Part shown: piece after piece, positions 54,574 through 61,837 of the stretch
Numbering within the stretch: the first letter of the stretch is position 1
Layout of the letters: every line of letters starts with the position of its first letter
NCBI GenBank assembly: GCA_023390335.1
Contig: JAEWCZ010000017.1
Coordinates: forward strand, 186,001-250,000
DNA from: Bacillota bacterium
GTDB lineage: Bacteria; Bacillota; Clostridia; Acetivibrionales; DSM-1351
Length of the DNA: 64,000 nucleotides
Direction: 5' to 3'
Notes under the pieces: model-generated
Seen by the model: only the letters and a program-made list of their open reading frames with translations
Database searches by the model: none
Told to the model about the DNA's origin: nothing
Program-made: the position numbers and the translations under genes

Positions 54574-55656
54574 ATGTTATTTTTGCAGATTGCACTTGCT
54601 CTGCCGCTGCTAATTCTCATTGAAACCTACCTTTTTAAGCGGTTTTTGCTTAAAGGAGTAGTATACCGCAGAACTGTTTCGGAAAGCTCCGTTTTTGAGG
54701 GCGATATAATATCAATGATTGAGGATATAGAAAACAATAGTTTTTTGCCCATCCCATGGATGAAAGCAGAGTCACGGATAAGCCCAAACCTTGAGTTCAG
54801 TGCTATTAAAAATATGCAGGTTTCTCAGGGAGGCTATCACAGAAGTGTTTTTTCGATTATGCCCTTTTATCGACTGAAAAGAACTCATACCGTGACCTGC
54901 CTAAAAAGAGGGGAATACAACGTTGGGAATGTAACGCTTACGGCAGGAGATATTTTGGGCTTTGTTACAAAGATATCCTCATATGACAATGAGGTCAGAC
55001 TTCTTGTATATCCAAGTCCTCTTCCTGAAAACAGAATGATTCAGTGTTACCGTTCTCTCCAAGGCGATGCAGTTGTGAGGAGGTTCATAAACCCTGACCC
55101 GTTTCTTGTAGCAGGGGTGAGGGAGTATCAGGCGGGAGACCCTGTTTCGTCTATCAGTTGGAAGTCAACGGCAAGAACCAACTCACTTCAGGTTTATAAA
55201 TATGACTATTCGGCAGATACAAAGCTCTTAATTCTTTTTAATATTGATTCCAGTAACAGTCAGGACAATTATCCAAATGAGAGTGAATGTGAGAAAATCG
55301 AACTGGGAATACACTTCTGTGCTTCAATAGTTGATAAAACAATCAAACAGGGGATATCTACAGGATTTTGCTGTAACGGACACTTCAGAGACCAAAACGA
55401 AATTGTCAATATACCTTCACGTTGCAGTCAGATTCAGCTTTTCACTATTTTTGAAGCCATGGCAAAACTGCAGCTTCACAGGGTGATATCCTTTTATACT
55501 ATGATAAAAAACATAAAAAGCACTGTTTCAAAAGATACAGATATACTTATTATTTCTCTCTACAATGACGAAAAGATTCAGGAACAGATTCATGAACTGA
55601 AACGTTCGGGGCATGATGTTGAGACATGGATTATTTCTGAAAGTGAGGTGGGATGA
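54574..55656 (+). CDS. DUF58-domain protein
   Basis: This 360-residue protein has an N-terminal hydrophobic segment (about residues 1-18) and a C-terminal DUF58 domain with the signature VAGVREYQAGDPVSSISWKS region (about 186-206, split as VREYQAGDP and SISWKSTAR). DUF58 proteins partner with MoxR ATPases and are von Willebrand A-like. The gene starts 8 bases after the MoxR stop, with AGGAGGA 5 bases upstream, and overlaps the next gene by 4 bases. Function is unassigned. Confidence 0.9.
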   Translation: MLFLQIALALPLLILIETYLFKRFLLKGVVYRRTVSESSVFEGDIISMIEDIENNSFLPIPWMKAESRISPNLEFSAIKNMQVSQGGYHRSVFSIMPFYRLKRTHTVTCLKRGEYNVGNVTLTAGDILGFVTKISSYDNEVRLLVYPSPLPENRMIQCYRSLQGDAVVRRFINPDPFLVAGVREYQAGDPVSSISWKSTARTNSLQVYKYDYSADTKLLILFNIDSSNSQDNYPNESECEKIELGIHFCASIVDKTIKQGISTGFCCNGHFRDQNEIVNIPSRCSQIQLFTIFEAMAKLQLHRVISFYTMIKNIKSTVSKDTDILIISLYNDEKIQEQIHELKRSGHDVETWIISESEVG

Positions 55657-56918
55657 TGTCAAAATTATATATGCTCTCTAACGTATTGCAGGGTTTAGCC
55701 TGGATGCCGTTTAGTTTTTTTATTCTGCAGCTTGTACTTCCAGCTGATACTGCGGCTGTTTTAACAGTTCTCATGGTTGTGCTGGCCTTTTTGGCATCAT
55801 TGATATGCAGATTTAACATAAAAGCATACTTGTATAAAGGCATCTCGTTGGCTGTATCAATTATTATCGGAGTTACCGGTTCAGAGATATTTATCGGCAG
55901 GCTTATTGTGACCATATTATGTATGGTTGTTTTCCTCAGTATATGGTACGGCTTAAAAAAAGATAGCGATTTCTCTATGCAGACAGCAATTTTTTCCCTG
56001 ATAATAAATATCATTTACGGGGTAATAAACAAAGTGGCTGAAATGAGCGACAGCGTAAGATACGGAAATGCAGCTATATGCATATCAGTTATCTCCGCAG
56101 TTATAATTTTGATAGTAAGACAGGTAGATGATTCGAGAAGCTTTGGAAAAGCCAGCATGGACATTAGCAAAACCCAACGAAGGAACAACAGGATATTCGG
56201 CGGAGTATTAATTTTCTTGCTTATACTGATAGGTACGTTGGGAAGAGTGTCTGAAATTTATAAATTTGTATTTAGCTTAATCGGAAAAGTATTTAAGTTT
56301 TTAGGTATGCTGCTAACTCCCGGAGCAACTCATGCAGAGGAAAAGCAAATGCAAATGCAACAATTCCCTGGAGTAAAACCAACCTCAAGCCTGTTTGAAC
56401 AAATATTGAAAGTAGTTTTTGATGTGCTGGCTATAATTCTGATAGCAGCTTTTACAATTTACCTTTTATATACAATAACAAAATTGTTAATCAAGCTGAT
56501 ACGCAATATAGCTCGTTGGCTTGCAAACAGAGAAGCAGCAGCCGTAATAGTAAAAGAAAACGGACTCATCGATGAAAAACAGAGTCTTTACGGCAAAAAT
56601 GTAAAGAAAATCACCAATAAACTACTTAACAGGGCACGAGGATTATTCATCAGAGAAGTACCTTATAACAAATTACCTGATGGGAAAGCTAAGATAAGAA
56701 GACTGTTCAGAAACTTTGTTGAAAAATCAACGGGAATTGGGGTTATTGTAAAGAAATCTTCAACCGCAGACGAGATATCAAGAGATTTTTCGGTGGCAGT
56801 ACCTTCTGAAATAGAGATAAATAACTTGATGTCTAAAAGCTATAATGATGTACGTTATGGTGATATAGAACCGTCTCCAGAGGATTTAGAGGTTTTGGAA
56901 GAAAAGTTCATTATTTAG
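55653..56918 (+). CDS. Multi-pass membrane protein with DUF4129-like tail
   Basis: This 421-residue membrane protein has about six hydrophobic segments in its first 215 residues and another around 250-275, then a cytoplasmic tail ending IRRLFRNFVEK, DEISRDF and SYNDVRYG, the spacing seen in DUF4129. DUF4129 is usually the C-terminal part of transglutaminase-like (TgpA) proteins in MoxR-DUF58 operons. Here the transglutaminase domain is absent. It overlaps the DUF58 gene by 4 bases, so it is translationally coupled. A terminator follows. Confidence 0.75.
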   Translation: MMSKLYMLSNVLQGLAWMPFSFFILQLVLPADTAAVLTVLMVVLAFLASLICRFNIKAYLYKGISLAVSIIIGVTGSEIFIGRLIVTILCMVVFLSIWYGLKKDSDFSMQTAIFSLIINIIYGVINKVAEMSDSVRYGNAAICISVISAVIILIVRQVDDSRSFGKASMDISKTQRRNNRIFGGVLIFLLILIGTLGRVSEIYKFVFSLIGKVFKFLGMLLTPGATHAEEKQMQMQQFPGVKPTSSLFEQILKVVFDVLAIILIAAFTIYLLYTITKLLIKLIRNIARWLANREAAAVIVKENGLIDEKQSLYGKNVKKITNKLLNRARGLFIREVPYNKLPDGKAKIRRLFRNFVEKSTGIGVIVKKSSTADEISRDFSVAVPSEIEINNLMSKSYNDVRYGDIEPSPEDLEVLEEKFII

Positions 56919-56949
56919 GTATCCGTTGACAAAAAACTAGAAATAATAT

Positions 56950-56980
56950 ATAGTGGTTTTATATAGAACCACTATTTTTT
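56950..56980 (+). terminator. Terminator after the MoxR operon
   Basis: ATAGTGGTT (56950-56958) pairs with AACCACTAT (56967-56975), followed by six T. Confidence 0.88.
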
Positions 56981-56999
56981 ATGAAGAGAGATGTTGTAA

Positions 57000-57692
57000 G
57001 TGGATATTATTGACGCTTTAATGCAGGCGGGTTTCACCAGACATGAATCTGTTTTATACGTTACTCTCTGCAGGGAAGGTGAGCTGACAGGATACGAAGC
57101 CTCCAAACTCACTGGAATTCCACGGTCAAATGCGTATCTTGGTCTTGCAGGCTTGTGCGACAAGGGCGGTGCTTACAAAATAAGCAGTGAAACGGCTCAA
57201 TATGGTGCAGTGCCTGTTAATGAACTTGTTGAAAACCTTAAAAGAAAGTTTTCACAGGTTATAAAGGTGATTGAGGAGATTCCAAAGGTCAACATACCCA
57301 AGGATTCTTTTGTAACTATTAACGGAACCCATCAAATAGTTAATAAAATGAAAAACCTGATAAATGAAGCTCAGTACAGGATATATATATCAATAGCCAG
57401 AAACCAACTGGAGTTTGTTCTCAAGGAACTTATCAGTGCAAAAGAGAGAGGACTCAAGGTAGTTCTGATAACCTCCGATTGTACTGGTATGGAAGGTTTA
57501 ACATGTTATAGATCCTCAAAGAAGCCCGGAAGCGTCAGGCTTATTACAGATTCCTCAAATGTTCTGACAGGACATTTAAGTGAATTAGATGCTACAGGAT
57601 TATTTTCAATGAATAAAAATATGGTAGATGTTATTAAAGATTCTTTAACTAACGAAATCAAACTGATAAATATTGAAAACAATCAGAATTGA
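57000..57692 (+). CDS. TrmB-family transcriptional regulator
   Basis: This 230-residue protein begins with a winged helix-turn-helix of the TrmB type (residues about 5-75; GYEASKLTGIPRSNAY is the recognition-helix region), followed by a coiled region and a C-terminal PLD-like effector domain (about 95-215). TrmB proteins often sense sugars in archaea; bacterial members have varied ligands. The GTG start has a weak GAGAG about 9 bases upstream. It lies just before lysA-ddh in the same direction, suggesting but not proving that it controls them. Confidence 0.82.
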   Translation: MDIIDALMQAGFTRHESVLYVTLCREGELTGYEASKLTGIPRSNAYLGLAGLCDKGGAYKISSETAQYGAVPVNELVENLKRKFSQVIKVIEEIPKVNIPKDSFVTINGTHQIVNKMKNLINEAQYRIYISIARNQLEFVLKELISAKERGLKVVLITSDCTGMEGLTCYRSSKKPGSVRLITDSSNVLTGHLSELDATGLFSMNKNMVDVIKDSLTNEIKLINIENNQN

Positions 57693-57755
57693 AATAGAAC
57701 CTATTAACAAAAGAGGTTTATAAATATCCAAATTAAATTAAAAGAGGTGTACATT

Positions 57756-59006
57756 ATGACAGAATACTATTCAACAAAAACAAACTTTTTCGGTAATTCA
57801 AACCCGGAAAAGCTAATAAAGGAATATGGGAGTCCCTTGTATGTCTACAATGAAAAGATATTGAGACAAAAATGCAGAGATATGAAGAATCTTGTAGATT
57901 ACAAAAACTTCATTCCAAACTATTCCATAAAGGCAAATTCAAACCTTAGTATTATTAAAATCGTGAAGGAAGAAGGACTCAGAGCTGATGCAATGTCTGC
58001 AGGAGAAATTCAGCTTTTGCTTCACGCAGGATTTAAGCCTGAAAATCTGTTTTTTGTGCCAAACAACGTATCAGAATCAGAATTAAAGTATGCGGTTGAT
58101 AACGGTGTATTGGTAAGTGTGGATTCACTTTCACAGCTTGAATTACTTGGTAAAATTAATCCCGGAGGAAAAGCTGCTATCAGGTTTAATCCGGGAGTTG
58201 GTGCAGGACACCACGAAAAGGTTGTAACAGCCGGAAAGAAAACAAAGTTCGGAGTAAATATTGACTGTGTGGATCAGGTAAAGGAAATTGCAAAAAAGTA
58301 CAATATGAAAATATGTGGTGTAAACCAACACATAGGTTCATTGTTTATGGAAGGCGATTCATACATTGAAGGAGTAAAATCCTTACTTTCTGTTGCAGAA
58401 CAGTTTGAAGACATAGATTTTGTTGATATGGGCGGAGGTTTTGGAATTCCGTATAAAAAGCAGGAAGGCCAGGAACCCCTTGATTTGGCAAGCTTTAAAG
58501 AAAAACTTACGCAGGTTCTTGAACAGTGGACTGACAAATATGGAAAGAAGATACTGTTCAAAACTGAACCTGGCCGATATATTGTTGCAGAAAGTGGAGT
58601 GCTTCTGGGTAATGTTTATTCCACGAAATCCAACTATGGAAACAAGTATGTTGGAACTGACATAGGCTTCAATGTGCTTGCAAGACCTGTTATGTACGAT
58701 TCACACCATGACATAGAAGTGTACAGAAACGGAAATCCTTTAAATGATGCCGAAGCAGAAGATGTAACAGTAGTAGGTAATATCTGCGAGAGCGGAGATA
58801 TTATTGCAAAAAACAGAAAACTTCCTGTTATAAAGGAAGGTGATATCCTTGGAATAATGGATGCGGGTGCCTACGGTTTTGCAATGAGTTCAAACTACAA
58901 TATGAGGCTAAGACCTGCCGAAGTACTTATCAAGGAAGATGGCGAGCCTGTACTGATAAGACGCAGGGATACATTTGAAGACCTTATAGCAAACTTCAAT
59001 ATATAA
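57756..59006 (+). CDS. lysA: Diaminopimelate decarboxylase
   Basis: This PLP-dependent fold-III enzyme makes lysine from meso-diaminopimelate. The 416-residue protein has the PLP Lys59 in YSIKANSN, the phosphate-binding GGGFGIPY, EPGRYIVAESG and the catalytic Cys in GNICESGD. The ATG at 57756 is selected for AAAGAGGTG upstream; the GTG at 57747 is inside that site. ddh follows after 34 bases, so the two enzymes that make and consume meso-DAP are adjacent. No lysine riboswitch was seen upstream. Confidence 0.95.
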   Translation: MTEYYSTKTNFFGNSNPEKLIKEYGSPLYVYNEKILRQKCRDMKNLVDYKNFIPNYSIKANSNLSIIKIVKEEGLRADAMSAGEIQLLLHAGFKPENLFFVPNNVSESELKYAVDNGVLVSVDSLSQLELLGKINPGGKAAIRFNPGVGAGHHEKVVTAGKKTKFGVNIDCVDQVKEIAKKYNMKICGVNQHIGSLFMEGDSYIEGVKSLLSVAEQFEDIDFVDMGGGFGIPYKKQEGQEPLDLASFKEKLTQVLEQWTDKYGKKILFKTEPGRYIVAESGVLLGNVYSTKSNYGNKYVGTDIGFNVLARPVMYDSHHDIEVYRNGNPLNDAEAEDVTVVGNICESGDIIAKNRKLPVIKEGDILGIMDAGAYGFAMSSNYNMRLRPAEVLIKEDGEPVLIRRRDTFEDLIANFNI

Positions 59007-59040
59007 AAATACAAACTATATATCAGAAAAGAGGATAATA

Positions 59041-60030
59041 ATGAACAAGGTAAAGATAGGTATTGTAGGATATGGAAATATCGGTAAGGGTGTTGAAGCG
59101 GCAATAAGACAGAATAATGATACAGAATTGGTTGCTGTATTTACAAGAAGAAATCCAGAAAGTGTAGTTTTAAAGACTCCGGGAGTTAAGGTAGTAGAGA
59201 TAAAAGACGCTGAAAAATATAAAAATGATATAGATGTAATGATTCTTTGTGGAGGCTCTGCAACAGACCTTCCTGAACAAGGTCCTGAATTTGCGGCTAT
59301 GTTCAATATTGTTGACAGCTTTGATACACATGCAAAAATTCCTGAATACTTTGAAAAAGTAAATAAAGCTGCGGCGGCTGCAAATAAAACTGCTGTAATA
59401 TCAGTTGGATGGGACCCGGGTTTGTTCTCAATGATAAGAATGCTATCAGGTGCTATTCTCCCAGAAGGAAACGATTATACATTCTGGGGTAAAGGAGTAA
59501 GTCAGGGACATTCTGATGCTATCAGAAGGGTAACCGGGGTAAAGAATGCCATTCAGTACACTATTCCTATAGATGATGCGGTTGAAAGTGTAAGAAACGG
59601 AAAAAATCCTGAATTGTCCACAAGACAGAAGCATTTGAGAGAATGTTTTGTTGTAGCTGAGGACGGTGCAGATAAGGCTAAAATTGAAGCTGACATAAAG
59701 AATATGCCAAACTATTTTGCTGACTATGATACAATAGTACATTTTGTAAGTGAAGAGGAACTAAAAAGTAACCATTCAAAAATGCCACATGGCGGATTTG
59801 TATTCAGAAGCGGTAAGACAGGCATAGATACTGTTAACAACCACATTATAGAATTTTCACTCAAATTGGACAGTAACCCTGAATTTACGGCAAACGTATT
59901 GGTTGCATATGCAAGAGCTGCTGCACGTATGAATAGTGAAGGCAGCAATGGAGCTAAAACAGTATTTGATGTACCATTGTCATATTTATCTGCAAAGAGC
60001 CATGCTGAGCTTATAAAGGGACTTTTATAA
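59041..60030 (+). CDS. ddh: meso-Diaminopimelate dehydrogenase
   Basis: This enzyme makes meso-DAP directly from tetrahydrodipicolinate, ammonia and NADPH, bypassing the acylated intermediates. The 329-residue protein starts with an N-terminal Rossmann motif KIGIVGYGNIGKGVEAA. Further family segments are the CGGSATDLPEQGP and the GWDPGLFSMIR region. AAAGAGG lies about 8 bases before the ATG. It is downstream of lysA, so the pair supplies DAP for peptidoglycan and lysine. Confidence 0.95.
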   Translation: MNKVKIGIVGYGNIGKGVEAAIRQNNDTELVAVFTRRNPESVVLKTPGVKVVEIKDAEKYKNDIDVMILCGGSATDLPEQGPEFAAMFNIVDSFDTHAKIPEYFEKVNKAAAAANKTAVISVGWDPGLFSMIRMLSGAILPEGNDYTFWGKGVSQGHSDAIRRVTGVKNAIQYTIPIDDAVESVRNGKNPELSTRQKHLRECFVVAEDGADKAKIEADIKNMPNYFADYDTIVHFVSEEELKSNHSKMPHGGFVFRSGKTGIDTVNNHIIEFSLKLDSNPEFTANVLVAYARAAARMNSEGSNGAKTVFDVPLSYLSAKSHAELIKGLL

Positions 60031-60113
60031 TCAGAACAAGAACCAAAACTCATTATCCGCCATAGTATATAGTATTATTTTTATGGCTGCAGCTATGCGG
60101 GTAGGAGGTAGTA

Positions 60114-60416
60114 ATGAGTGGTTCAGCATTAGACAATGTTACTTGGAAGGGCAATAGCAGGAAGATGTACAAGGCAGTAATGTCTGCAGTTCCTTCACTT
60201 TTCAGATCTATGATAAGACGTGAGATTGAAAGCTGGGTTGTAGAGCATAAGGTTAAAGTTGTTACTGAAGAGTTGCTTTTGAAAATGTTTTATGAAAAAG
60301 CTCCGAAGGGTTATAAACAAAAGCTTGGCCCGAAACTGGAAGCAATGAAAACCACCCGCGGTGATACACGTGGAGAATCAGAAGAAGAAAATACTGATTC
60401 TGAAAATGAAGAATAG
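60114..60416 (+). CDS. Small PCP_red-like domain protein
   Basis: This 100-residue protein starts SALDNVTWKGNSRKM, then PSLFRSMIRREIESWVVEHKV and TEELLLKMF. This W...A..K.P.F.R...R..IE pattern is that of the domain found at the C-terminus of the 57-kDa light-independent protochlorophyllide reductase subunit (PCP_red), also found alone in non-phototrophs. Its role outside chlorophyll synthesis is not established. The tail (about residues 80-100) is acidic and disordered. GGAGG is about 6-8 bases before the ATG. It follows ddh in the same direction. Confidence 0.7.
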   Translation: MSGSALDNVTWKGNSRKMYKAVMSAVPSLFRSMIRREIESWVVEHKVKVVTEELLLKMFYEKAPKGYKQKLGPKLEAMKTTRGDTRGESEEENTDSENEE

Positions 60417-60429
60417 ATTTATTAATTAT

Positions 60430-60479
60430 ATGGTAGGTACAGCACATTCATGAATGTGAGCTGTATCTGCCATTTTTTT
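60430..60479 (+). terminator. Long terminator hairpin
   Basis: ATGGTAGGTACAGC and ACATTC on the left (60430-60449) pair with GAATGT and GCTGTATCTGCCAT on the right (about 60452-60473), followed by seven T. Confidence 0.9.
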
Positions 60480-60515
60480 GTTCCGTACTTATCCCAAAAC
60501 AATCATAGCAAATTA

Positions 60516-60544
60516 TTGAATAACTTATAAAACATTGATATTAT
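60516..60544 (+). promoter_or_regulatory. Sigma-A promoter for the dockerin gene
   Basis: TTGAAT (60516-60521), a 17-base spacer and TATTAT (60539-60544) lie 32 bases before the ATG. Confidence 0.58.
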
Positions 60545-60575
60545 AGCATTAACTTACAAATAAAAAGGAGATGAT

Positions 60576-61814
60576 ATGCTAATGAAAATCAAGAGCTTGA
60601 TTGTTGTTTTAGCACTGCTTTTGACAGTGATATCCAATTCAGGCATTGCTTCAGCTGATGGGACGGTAACCGATACTTCCATAATCTGTGGTGACTACAA
60701 CAATGATGGTAGTGTTAATGCATTGGATTTGGTAGGGTTTAAGCAATATCTGATGGATTCAGAACGAACCTACAATAGTTGCTTGGACCTTAATCTGGAT
60801 AATACCGCAGATTCAGTGGACTATGCTATTTTGAAACAGTATTTGCTGGGTATAGTAACTACACTGCCTATAAATCCACCGGCAACCAATATTAAGACAG
60901 GTGTTAATTACAAGATAATAAACCGTAACAGCGGCAAACTTATGGATGTATCCGGCTCATCTGTTGACGATGGCGGAAATGTAATTCAATGGGGACTTAC
61001 AGGTGGGGCAAACCAGCAGTGGAGCTTTACGGATGTAGGGGGAGGATACTACAAAATAGTTAACCGTAATAGTGGAAAACTCCTGGATATATTAAACTCA
61101 TCTGCTGACAATGGCGGTGATGCAATCCAAGGGACTGATAACGGAAGCAACTCTCAAAAATGGAGACTGGTTGATATCGGCGGAGGGTATTATAAAATAG
61201 TTAACATGGGAAGCGGAAAGCTTCTGGAGGTGTTAAGCACATCAACAGCAAACGGCGGCGATGTTGCTCAATGGACTGACAACGAAGGCAAAAACCAGCA
61301 GTGGTACCTTGTTGCTCAAACAACAGGGAATATTACATACACACTGGTTAGAGAACAAAATCCTACAGCTGACCAATCAGATGCATATGCAAAAATAAAA
61401 GCTGCCATGGATTCAGCAGTTTTGTACTATAATAATCTCACTAATATCACCAAGCAGTTAACTGTATATTACAACACATCAGTTTCAACAGCAGATGGAA
61501 ATATCAACGGAACAATAAGGTTCGGTTCATCAAGAAGTTATATGGATACCTGCACTGCAATGCATGAAATCGCTCATACTGTGGGTGTAGGACAGAGTTC
61601 AGGTTGGTTCTCTTTAGTCAAAAACAGCATTTACACAGGAACTTCTGGTACAGAAGAATTAAGAAATATAACAGGTGTTTCAACGGATGTTGTGCATGGC
61701 GACAGTCAGCATTTCTGGCCCTATGGGTTGAACTATTCCAGTGAGGTAAAGACCGATGCAGATTACATAAATCATTGTAGAATTGTAAACCAGTTTAAAA
61801 AGGATGGGGTATAA
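60576..61814 (+). CDS. Secreted dockerin, ricin-type lectin and HExxH protein (cellulosomal component)
   Basis: The 412-residue protein has a signal peptide (about 1-27), an N-terminal type I dockerin (about 38-93; first loop DYNNDGSVNALD, second DLNLDNTADSVD), a three-repeat ricin-type beta-trefoil lectin (about 105-252, with QQW/QKW repeats) and a C-terminal domain with HEIAH at 330-334. The first loop carries Ala-Leu at positions 10-11, the cohesin-recognition pair typical of C. cellulolyticum. The HExxH domain looks metallopeptidase-like but Gln340 occupies the metzincin third-ligand position. Dockerin at the N-terminus is unusual. The protein likely docks on a scaffoldin and binds carbohydrate. 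Another secreted gene follows after 23 bases. Confidence 0.88.
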   Translation: MLMKIKSLIVVLALLLTVISNSGIASADGTVTDTSIICGDYNNDGSVNALDLVGFKQYLMDSERTYNSCLDLNLDNTADSVDYAILKQYLLGIVTTLPINPPATNIKTGVNYKIINRNSGKLMDVSGSSVDDGGNVIQWGLTGGANQQWSFTDVGGGYYKIVNRNSGKLLDILNSSADNGGDAIQGTDNGSNSQKWRLVDIGGGYYKIVNMGSGKLLEVLSTSTANGGDVAQWTDNEGKNQQWYLVAQTTGNITYTLVREQNPTADQSDAYAKIKAAMDSAVLYYNNLTNITKQLTVYYNTSVSTADGNINGTIRFGSSRSYMDTCTAMHEIAHTVGVGQSSGWFSLVKNSIYTGTSGTEELRNITGVSTDVVHGDSQHFWPYGLNYSSEVKTDADYINHCRIVNQFKKDGV

Positions 61815-61837
61815 ATTATTTAAAGGGGGAATTAAAA

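Noticed and set aside
57693..57755. Lysine riboswitch before lysA
   Set aside because: The gap is only about 63 bases and lacks the long conserved L-box structure.
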